This document shows positions 1-5,649 of a stretch of 36,274 nt of DNA, in pieces. Each line of letters opens with the position of its first letter. The first letter of the stretch is position 1. The position numbers and the translations under genes were made by a program. Under the pieces are notes generated by a model. The model was given only the letters and a program-made list of their open reading frames with translations. It made no database searches and had not been told where the DNA came from. This DNA comes from Neiella litorisoli (GTDB lineage Bacteria > Pseudomonadota > Gammaproteobacteria > Enterobacterales > Neiellaceae), in NCBI RefSeq assembly GCF_014773395.1, contig NZ_JACXAF010000031.1:1-36274 (forward strand), written 5' to 3'.

Positions 1-99
1 GACGCCAAGCGCTCTGCCAGTTTTTGTGTAGCTCGCAGGCTCGCAATTTTACACAAAAACAGGCTCCGCGCTTGTCGCGCATTATCGGAGCGTTATGAG
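1..99 (+). other. attC-like recombination site, right part (integron cassette boundary)
   Basis: A long imperfect hairpin is visible. TTTTTGTGTA (21-30) pairs perfectly with TACACAAAAA (50-59). The stem continues outward with one mismatch (16-20 with 60-64), and AAGCGC (7-12) pairs with GCGCTT (68-73). It is followed by GGAGCGTTATGAG (87-99), which resembles the right core (R') of integron attC sites (GTTRRRY, with GTTATG variants). The expected left core would lie outside the window. The complementary core CTCATAAC recurs at 458-465, overlapping the stop of the next gene, which is the usual geometry of a gene cassette. The hairpin and the core complementarity are seen; the attC identity is inferred. 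Confidence 0.45.
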
Positions 100-107
100 C
101 CTACTAT

Positions 108-464
108 ATGAATTTTAAATTCTTCGCTTTTATGATCCTGTTATTAACAGCGTGCCAAGAAGCGAACCAAATTGAAAAAGACCTAGAGTGGCTACTTCAT
201 GCTGATCCCGTCAAAGATGCTAAAAAGGCCATTAGCGTAGGGGACCTTCGATACGTTGGCACCATTGGTATGTTTGCTGATGTCCCTTGGTTTGCGCCGG
301 AATGTATCAGCGAGGAAACAGTTAGACTTATCCAAGTATCGGATCTTGTTGAAAGCTATGAACAAAACAAGCTTCAGGCTATAGCTCCAGTGTATGCCAC
401 GGCCTACAACTATCAAATATTGCAATACCAAAAAAAACATGGGCTTAAACAATGCGACTCATAA
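108..464 (+). CDS. small hypothetical lipoprotein, probable gene-cassette ORF
   Basis: This is a 118-residue protein with a short signal peptide and lipobox (LLTAC, Cys16), so it is predicted to be lipidated and held in the cell envelope. The mature part has no motif I recognise. It contains only two other cysteines, in PEC near residue 67 and in the terminal QCDS. The gene starts 9 bases after the attC-like core at 92-99. Its TAA stop lies inside CTCATAAC (458-465), the complement of that core. Such tight packing between two cores is typical of mobile integron cassettes. The function is unknown. Confidence 0.7.
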   Translation: MNFKFFAFMILLLTACQEANQIEKDLEWLLHADPVKDAKKAISVGDLRYVGTIGMFADVPWFAPECISEETVRLIQVSDLVESYEQNKLQAIAPVYATAYNYQILQYQKKHGLKQCDS

Positions 465-511
465 CAAGTGACTGTGGTCTTCCGTCAAGCTAAGCAGGGT
501 TGGTGAACCTT

Positions 512-745
512 ATGGAACTAGATGAAGATAAAATCGATGAGGCAGCTTTGGCTTTACTCTCTCTTACTCTCCACGATAACTGCCGCGCATGGAAGCAACT
601 TGATTGGGATATAACTAATCGATTGCACGGCAAAGGGCTGTTGTCTGATCCTGTCGGAAAGAGTAAGTCTGTAGTATTTACTGAGGAAGGGCTACGTCAA
701 GCAGAGCTGGCTTTACAAAGGTTATTTGCCAAACCAAAGGACTAA
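512..745 (+). CDS. DUF6429 family protein
   Basis: This is a small soluble protein of 77 residues. The pattern KIDEAALALLSLTLHD, then AWK..DWD...RLHGKGL, then DPVGKSKSVVFTEEGL matches the DUF6429 family as I know it; the family has no established function. The helical character and the basic GKSKSV turn followed by an EEG motif resemble a small winged-helix fold, but that is only an impression. I chose ATG 512 because GGTGA sits about 9 bases upstream; an in-frame TTG at 500 is possible. It lies 47 bases after the cassette-like lipoprotein gene and may belong to the same cassette region, but no clear attC core was found behind it. Confidence 0.75.
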   Translation: MELDEDKIDEAALALLSLTLHDNCRAWKQLDWDITNRLHGKGLLSDPVGKSKSVVFTEEGLRQAELALQRLFAKPKD

Positions 746-914
746 GTCGTTACTCATGGCAACGAGGCACTTTATAGTCTGACTAGAGCTCTTTAGAGCA
801 AAATGACTAACATGCTTTTGTCCAATTACGAGCTACAACACGCTCAGACTGGCTTTCGCTCTCATCAAGGTTTAACTGCGAATGAGCAAGACCATGCGCA
901 CTCAAACCAGTGAA

Positions 915-1553
915 CTATATCAACTGCCAGCGCAACGCTTTTAACACCGCTTGGGTGCGGTCTCTGGCTTGTAACTTATCGAGCAAGTTGGAGATATGGT
1001 TTTTCACCGTTCCTTCGGCTAAGTAGATAGCGGCAGCGATTTCTTTGTTACTAAACCCAGCCGCTAAATAGCGCAATATCTGCTGCTCTTTGGCTGACAA
1101 TTCATCGGGCTGGATGGCTGGGCTGGTATCGGCCGATTCTGACTCTGGCAAGCGCTGCCGGTTTAACAATTCGGGCTCAGCCAGAAAACCACCCGCAGCA
1201 ACGGTAGCAATGGCTTTATCGAGCTTGTCCCAACTCACGTCCTTGAGTAGAAAACCGTTCACCCCAGCTTGCAAGGCGCGCAGAAATAATTGGTGCTCAT
1301 CAAACGTCGTTAGCATGAGTACCGGTGTTGTATCGCCTTGCTGGCGCATTTGCTGTACCAACTGGATGCCATCCATCACCGGCATTCGAATATCCGATAA
1401 CAACAAATCAACGGGCTGCTCAGCGATTAACTCGAGCGCTTGCTGGCCATGCTCGGCGCACCAACAAACTTGATAGTTATCATTGAGCTCAATCAGCCGA
1501 GCAATGCCGTCTCGGATCAATGCCTGATCATCGACCAGCGCAATGTTGATCAT
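915..1553 (-). CDS. NarL/DesR-type LuxR-family response regulator
   Basis: This is a 212-residue two-component response regulator. The receiver domain (about 1-120) has the acidic pair D8-D9, the phospho-acceptor D54 in LLSDIRMPVMDG, the LTTFDE motif typical of the NarL subfamily, and K104. The C-terminal LuxR-type helix-turn-helix (about 148-210) has LSAKEQQILRYLAAGFSNKEIA and GTVKNHISNLLDKL. It is the second gene of a two-gene unit: its ATG overlaps the TGA of the kinase gene in an ATGA junction, so the two are almost certainly co-translated. The likely output is control of its own operon and/or the divergent DUF2141 gene through the dyad at 2741-2788. The signal sensed is not known. Confidence 0.92.
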   Translation of the reverse strand: MINIALVDDQALIRDGIARLIELNDNYQVCWCAEHGQQALELIAEQPVDLLLSDIRMPVMDGIQLVQQMRQQGDTTPVLMLTTFDEHQLFLRALQAGVNGFLLKDVSWDKLDKAIATVAAGGFLAEPELLNRQRLPESESADTSPAIQPDELSAKEQQILRYLAAGFSNKEIAAAIYLAEGTVKNHISNLLDKLQARDRTQAVLKALRWQLI

Positions 1554-2668
1554 GCTAATGCCTCCTCTGGCAACGCGGCCAGCTCAATGGTGATGGCAAA
1601 GCCTGACGGCAACTTGTTAATCATCAGCTGACCGCCGAGCTGTTTTGCTCGCTCAGCAATCCCGTTGAGACCGTTGCCATAATGCACATTTGAGCAGCCC
1701 ACTCCGTTATCGCGGATCTGTAATTTGAATTGCGGTTGACGCACCATCTCAATGGCGATATCGGTAGCTCGGCCATGCCGAATGGCATTGCTCACCGCCT
1801 CTTGAATGCAATAGGCCAATTGCTCACTGATATCAGCAGGCAATTCTTGCTGAGCCCCGCTAAAGCCAAGGGTGATCCCTGGCGGTAAGCCGAGTTGTAA
1901 TTCGGCGACAAAGTCAGGCAATGAAAACCGCGATTGCTGGCGCATATGACGCACAACGCTTCTTGCTTGTTGGAGGGTTTCATTGACTTGAAGTTTGAGT
2001 GATTGAAACAGTTTGCTGGAGTCATCTGGCGGCTGATGGATGGCATGTTCAAGCTGCAAGCTCAATGCCGTCAAATGGTGCCCAAGGCTATCGTGCAGAT
2101 CGCGGGCAATCCGCAAGCGTTCGTTGTGCTGGCTTTGTTGAGAGAGCATTGATTGCGCGGCGCGCAATTGCAGATTGGTCGCTTCGAGTAGCTTTTGTTG
2201 CTCCTGCGCAATCAAGCGCGAGCGAGTCGACAATGCCGCAAATAGCTCAAAACTCAAAAACACCAAGTTGGTAATGACGTCTGTTTGGCTGAGGCCACTA
2301 CTCATATCAACCAAGAGTACCGCGATATTGAGAGCTGCTAAGCCATACCACCAGCGATTCAGCCCCAGAAAAGCGGGCATTTGCGCTGCACAAATCACTA
2401 AAATGACCGGCACCACCAAGGATTTGTAATCGGCATAAATCGCTATGGCGCAGAGGCACTGGAGCAATAGCGCCAAGCGCAACAACGGCATTGAATTGGC
2501 CGCAGGTCGCCACATAGTGGCAACACAAAACGCCAACGTCATCGCTCCGAATAAGCCAAACCGGAACATGGTTAAGTGGCCATTCAAGGCATCCACCCAG
2601 ATCACAACCGCATAGGTGACAAGGCCGCTCAGCGACAAAACCAAATCGTCGCGATTCAATTTATTCAT
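1550..2668 (-). CDS. DesK-like membrane sensor histidine kinase (HisKA_3)
   Basis: This is a 372-residue kinase. The first 150 residues or so are a run of short hydrophobic segments (roughly 5 membrane passes) with no sizeable periplasmic domain, as in DesK/LiaS-type kinases that sense the membrane itself. A coiled-coil linker (about 150-180) leads to the HisKA_3 dimerisation box RIARDLHDSLGHHLTALS with the phospho-accepting H192. The HATPase domain has the N box QEAVSNAIRHG, DNGVGC, and GNGLNGIAERAKQLGG. It overlaps the response regulator gene by four bases. A role in sensing membrane state or envelope stress is inferred from architecture only. Confidence 0.9.
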   Translation of the reverse strand: MNKLNRDDLVLSLSGLVTYAVVIWVDALNGHLTMFRFGLFGAMTLAFCVATMWRPAANSMPLLRLALLLQCLCAIAIYADYKSLVVPVILVICAAQMPAFLGLNRWWYGLAALNIAVLLVDMSSGLSQTDVITNLVFLSFELFAALSTRSRLIAQEQQKLLEATNLQLRAAQSMLSQQSQHNERLRIARDLHDSLGHHLTALSLQLEHAIHQPPDDSSKLFQSLKLQVNETLQQARSVVRHMRQQSRFSLPDFVAELQLGLPPGITLGFSGAQQELPADISEQLAYCIQEAVSNAIRHGRATDIAIEMVRQPQFKLQIRDNGVGCSNVHYGNGLNGIAERAKQLGGQLMINKLPSGFAITIELAALPEEALA

Positions 2669-2740
2669 GGTTTTCCAGTCAGTTATTTACGAAAAAAGCA
2701 ATCAATGACCACTCTAACCAATTGCGGCCAGCAGCGCATA

Positions 2741-2788
2741 GTGCCAAAAGTCATCTTTGTCGGGCGACCAACTCATGACTTCTGGCAC
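2741..2788. promoter_or_regulatory. 14-bp inverted repeat, candidate response-regulator operator
   Basis: GTGCCAAAAGTCAT (2741-2754) and ATGACTTCTGGCAC (2775-2788) are complementary at 13 of 14 positions, with a 20-base spacer that itself contains GTCGGGCGAC. The half-site centres are 34 bp apart, about three helical turns. The dyad lies between the divergent kinase/regulator operon and the DUF2141 gene. It is a natural target for the dimeric LuxR-type regulator encoded next door. The repeat is seen; the binding partner is inferred. Confidence 0.5.
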
Positions 2789-2874
2789 CTGTCAGCAAGC
2801 GGCCAACTTGATTGAATAGATTCCGCACTGCAATTGCTTTGCCGACAATCAATCAACTGAACAAGGACATCACC

Positions 2875-3300
2875 ATGAAACACTACGTACTGCTCGCACT
2901 CATGTCGCCACTACTGATCCCAATTGCTAATACCTGCCATGCTGGCACCTTGGATGTCACCATCGACAACAACCAACCCACTGGCCCAATGATGGTTGAA
3001 GTGTATGACAATCAAAGCAACTACCAAGACGGTAAAGACCCCATCGCGCGCTTTAAAATGCCAGCCAAAGACAAGCCGCTGCAATTTGAAATGTCCGATC
3101 TGGCAAGTGGTGACTATGCCGTTCGCATGTTTCAAGATCTCAATAGCAACGGCCAGCTCGATGCAAACTGGCTCGGTATTCCCAATGAGCCTTACGGCTT
3201 TTCCAACAATGGCGGTGCCTACGGCCCAGCGAGCTTTGACGACGCCAAAGTTGCAGTTATTGAGGGCGAAACCACCGCTATCAACATCACCCTTCGTTAG
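2875..3300 (+). CDS. DUF2141 secreted protein
   Basis: This is a 141-residue exported protein. A signal peptide (MKHYVLLALMSPLLIPIANT, cleavage probably after CHA at about residue 23) precedes a small beta-sandwich-like domain. The conserved DUF2141 pattern is clear: LASGDYAVRMFQDLNSNGQ, then LGIPNEPYGFSN and GPASFDDAKV. The acidic DLNSNGQLD stretch resembles a calcium-binding loop. I chose ATG 2875 because AAGGA lies just upstream and the signal peptide begins there; a longer frame from 2812 lacks these signs. The family function is unknown. It is divergent from the DesK/DesR-like pair and may be its target. Confidence 0.88.
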   Translation: MKHYVLLALMSPLLIPIANTCHAGTLDVTIDNNQPTGPMMVEVYDNQSNYQDGKDPIARFKMPAKDKPLQFEMSDLASGDYAVRMFQDLNSNGQLDANWLGIPNEPYGFSNNGGAYGPASFDDAKVAVIEGETTAINITLR

Positions 3301-3319
3301 GCCTGTCATGCTTTGTAAC

Positions 3320-3348
3320 AAGCCCACCGTGTTCAATCCGGTGGGCTT
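3320..3348 (+). terminator. terminator-like hairpin after the DUF2141 gene
   Basis: AAGCCCACCG (3320-3329) and CGGTGGGCTT (3339-3348) form a perfect 10-bp stem with a 9-base loop, 20 bases after the stop codon. The tail is not T-rich, so termination efficiency is uncertain. Confidence 0.6.
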
Positions 3349-3391
3349 CACTCTATAATCAACCCCAACAAAGCAGTCAGAGGTTCAATGA

Positions 3392-4153
3392 ATGCAGGTA
3401 ATTCAAGGCGGTAGTAGCGGCGCAGCTTATTTTTTCAAAGGTTTTGAGTTGATCCAAACCAAGGGGCTTCGACGGTTCGTCGCCGTACCATTGATCATCA
3501 ATCTCATTATCTTTTCGCTATTTTTTGGCTACCTCATCAGCAGCTTGTCAGACTGGTTTGTGATGCTCAATGAGTGGTTGCCAGAGTGGCTCAACTGGCT
3601 GCAATACCTGCTTTGGCCCCTCGCTCTCATCTCTATTCTGGTGCTGTTTTCATTCCTATTTGCCACGGTCGCCAACTGGTTGGCAGCGCCCTTTAACGGC
3701 TTACTCGCGGAGAAAGTTGAACTCTATCTGACCGGTAAACCGATCGACAGTGGCGGCTTTGTTGACTTGGTTAAGGATATTCCGCGGCTGTTCGCCAGAG
3801 AATTCCAAAAGCTCGGCTATTTCCTACCACGAGCACTGCTTTGTTTGTTGTTATTTCTGGTGCCACTGGCCGGACAAACTCTAGCGCCGGTTATTTGGTT
3901 TTTGTTCTCGGCGTGGATGATGGCGATTCAATATTGTGATTACCCATTCGACAACCACAAAGTGCCATTCCGCGACATGAAGCTGAAGCTCAAGTCACAG
4001 CGTAGCCAGAGTATGAGCTTCGGCATTATGGCCATGCTGTTTACCATGATCCCCATCGTCAACATGCTGGTAATGCCGGTAGCGATTTGCGGCGCTACTT
4101 CGATGTGGGTGCAAACTCAGCGCGAGCAAGTGCTCGCTAGCCGCACTCAGTAA
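3392..4153 (+). CDS. cysZ: sulfate transporter CysZ
   Basis: This is a 253-residue inner-membrane protein of the EI24/CysZ family, the same length as E. coli CysZ as I recall it. CysZ imports sulfate to feed cysteine synthesis. The N-terminus GGSSGAAYFFKGFELIQTKGLRRFV, the following long hydrophobic helices (about 25-50, 68-95, 140-180, 205-235) and FNGLLAEKVELYLTGK are characteristic. ATG 3392 is preceded by AGAGG at a suitable distance. It stands alone here; cysK, its neighbour in E. coli, is 16 kb away in this window. The downstream 230 bases belong to the nitrate operon control region. Confidence 0.92.
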   Translation: MQVIQGGSSGAAYFFKGFELIQTKGLRRFVAVPLIINLIIFSLFFGYLISSLSDWFVMLNEWLPEWLNWLQYLLWPLALISILVLFSFLFATVANWLAAPFNGLLAEKVELYLTGKPIDSGGFVDLVKDIPRLFAREFQKLGYFLPRALLCLLLFLVPLAGQTLAPVIWFLFSAWMMAIQYCDYPFDNHKVPFRDMKLKLKSQRSQSMSFGIMAMLFTMIPIVNMLVMPVAICGATSMWVQTQREQVLASRTQ

Positions 4154-4189
4154 GCAAAGAGCAGAACAAGTGCATTAAAATCACAACAA

Positions 4190-4206
4190 AGCACCAAAAG
4201 GATGCA
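4190..4206. promoter_or_regulatory. candidate NtrC-binding site 1 (nas operon)
   Basis: AGCACC-AAAAG-GATGCA matches the NtrC consensus TGCACC-N5-GGTGCA at 10 of 12 positions with correct spacing. It lies about 120 bp upstream of the sigma-54 promoter, a normal enhancer distance. Its centre is 46 bp from that of the second box. Confidence 0.5.
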
Positions 4207-4235
4207 ACAACTCAAATCCTAGCCAACGAACCAAT

Positions 4236-4252
4236 TGCACCAAATTGGTTCC
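4236..4252. promoter_or_regulatory. candidate NtrC-binding site 2 (nas operon)
   Basis: TGCACC-AAATT-GGTTCC has one perfect NtrC half-site and matches at 10 of 12 positions overall. It overlaps a separate perfect 9-bp inverted repeat, GAACCAATT (4228-4236) with AATTGGTTC (4243-4251), so another regulator could bind here instead. It lies about 70 bp upstream of the -24 element. Confidence 0.5.
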
Positions 4253-4322
4253 ACAGAAAATAACTCGTTGTTATAAATGCATTATCCAGAACCCAAAACA
4301 AGATAACTCGGTTGTTTTGATA

Positions 4323-4339
4323 TTGGTACGGCGCTTGCA
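4323..4339 (+). promoter_or_regulatory. sigma-54 (RpoN) promoter for nasC-nasA
   Basis: TTGGTACGGCGCTTGCA has the -24 GG and -12 GC dinucleotides exactly 10 bases apart. It differs from the consensus TTGGCACG-N4-TTGCA at one position. Transcription should begin near 4350, leaving a leader of about 35 bases before the nasC start. With the two upstream NtrC-like boxes this gives a complete nitrogen-limitation control region. Confidence 0.8.
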
Positions 4340-4383
4340 AAACCTCATCAAAATAGAATGATTGATGAACAGGCCCTGCTGGA

Positions 4384-5649
4384 ATGACGAGAGAGAAATT
4401 AGTAGTGATTGGTAACGGAATGGCCGGCATGAAAGCAGTCGAAGAACTGCTATCTGCCTGCCCTGAGCGTTATGAAATCACCGTATTTGGTGCCGAGCCC
4501 TACGGAAATTACAACCGCATTATGCTGTCACCAGTATTATGCGGCGAGAAAACCATTGATGAGATCATGATTAATGATCGCCAATGGTATCAGGACAATG
4601 ACATTGTTCTGCACGCCGGCCCAGACAAACAAATTACCGAAATCGACCGCCGCAGACGCAAAGTCATTAGCCGTGATGGCACCGAAGCGCGCTACGACAA
4701 ATTGCTAGTCGCCACCGGCTCCAAGCCTTTCATCATTCCCCTGCCGGGTCACCAACTCGATGGCGTTATCGCCTTTCGTGATATTTTCGACGTCAACACC
4801 ATGTTGAGCTATGCCGTTACCAGACGCCATGCGGTAGTGCTCGGCGGCGGTTTGTTGGGGCTAGAAGCGGCCAACGGGCTGAAGCAACAAGGCATGGAAG
4901 TCACCGTCGTCCACAACTGCTCAACGCTGCTTAATCGACAACTCGACGCCAATGCTGCCGAGTTGCTGCGAGCCGAGTTCGAGGCGCGCGGCATTGGCTT
5001 TATGATGGAAGCCGATACCAAAGAATTGATTGCTGATGACAGCGGCCACGTCGCCGCCGTGAAATTTGGCGATGGCACTGAACTACCTTGCGATCTGTTT
5101 GTCATGGCCGTTGGCGTCAAGCCGAATTTCGACTTAGCAAAATCAGCGGGCATCCATTGCGAGCGGGGCATTGTCGTTAATGACACCCTGCAAACCTTTG
5201 ACCCGAGTATTTATGCGGTGGGGGAATGTGTGCAACACCGCGGCATGACCTTTGGTATGGTGGCGCCGGTGTTTGAGCAGGCGAAAGTTTGCGCCAACCA
5301 TCTTAGTGGCCATGGCGTTGCTGAATACAAAACGCTGCCCAACGCGACCAAGCTAAAAGTCACCGGCATTAACCTGTTTTCAGTCGGTGATTTTAACGGT
5401 GACAGCGACTGCGATGTACTGGAATTCCACGATCCTGAATTGAACGTCTACAAACGCTTGGTGTTACGTGCCGATCGTGTTATTGGCGCAGTGCTCTATG
5501 GCGACACCCTCGATGGCAGTTGGTATCAAACCCTGATGGAATCTGAGCAAGACGTGTCAGCCATTCGCTCCGTGTTGCTGTTTGGCCAGCGCTATGCCGA
5601 CAAATTCGTCGAAGATGTCATTCCAGCAGCTCTGCAGGAGGTCGCGTAA
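4384..5649 (+). CDS. nasC: NasC-like NADH/FAD oxidoreductase subunit of assimilatory nitrate reductase
   Basis: This is a 421-residue cytoplasmic flavoprotein related to the N-terminal part of NirB and to Klebsiella NasC, which pass electrons from NADH to the nitrate reductase. FAD motif VVIGNGMAG (about 8-15), ATGSKP (110-115), NAD motif VVLGGGLLGLEAA (151-163) and YAVGEC (277-282) are intact, followed by an NADH-rubredoxin reductase-like C-terminal domain. There is no BFD-type [2Fe-2S] domain at the C-terminus, unlike some NasC/NirB proteins; that cluster is instead on NasA. The stop codon abuts the nasA start (TAA-ATG), so the two are one operon behind the sigma-54 promoter. The symbol follows Klebsiella naming; usage varies between species. 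Confidence 0.87.
   Translation: MTREKLVVIGNGMAGMKAVEELLSACPERYEITVFGAEPYGNYNRIMLSPVLCGEKTIDEIMINDRQWYQDNDIVLHAGPDKQITEIDRRRRKVISRDGTEARYDKLLVATGSKPFIIPLPGHQLDGVIAFRDIFDVNTMLSYAVTRRHAVVLGGGLLGLEAANGLKQQGMEVTVVHNCSTLLNRQLDANAAELLRAEFEARGIGFMMEADTKELIADDSGHVAAVKFGDGTELPCDLFVMAVGVKPNFDLAKSAGIHCERGIVVNDTLQTFDPSIYAVGECVQHRGMTFGMVAPVFEQAKVCANHLSGHGVAEYKTLPNATKLKVTGINLFSVGDFNGDSDCDVLEFHDPELNVYKRLVLRADRVIGAVLYGDTLDGSWYQTLMESEQDVSAIRSVLLFGQRYADKFVEDVIPAALQEVA

Noticed and set aside
737-820. Second integron attC site after the DUF6429 gene
   Set aside because: CGTTACTC and CTAAC fragments occur, but no paired cores with an intervening hairpin could be found.
2741-2788. Two TGGCAC elements in the dyad as divergent sigma-54 promoters
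   Set aside because: The GG to GC spacing is 9 on one strand and 11 on the other instead of 10, and the elements are better explained as dyad arms.
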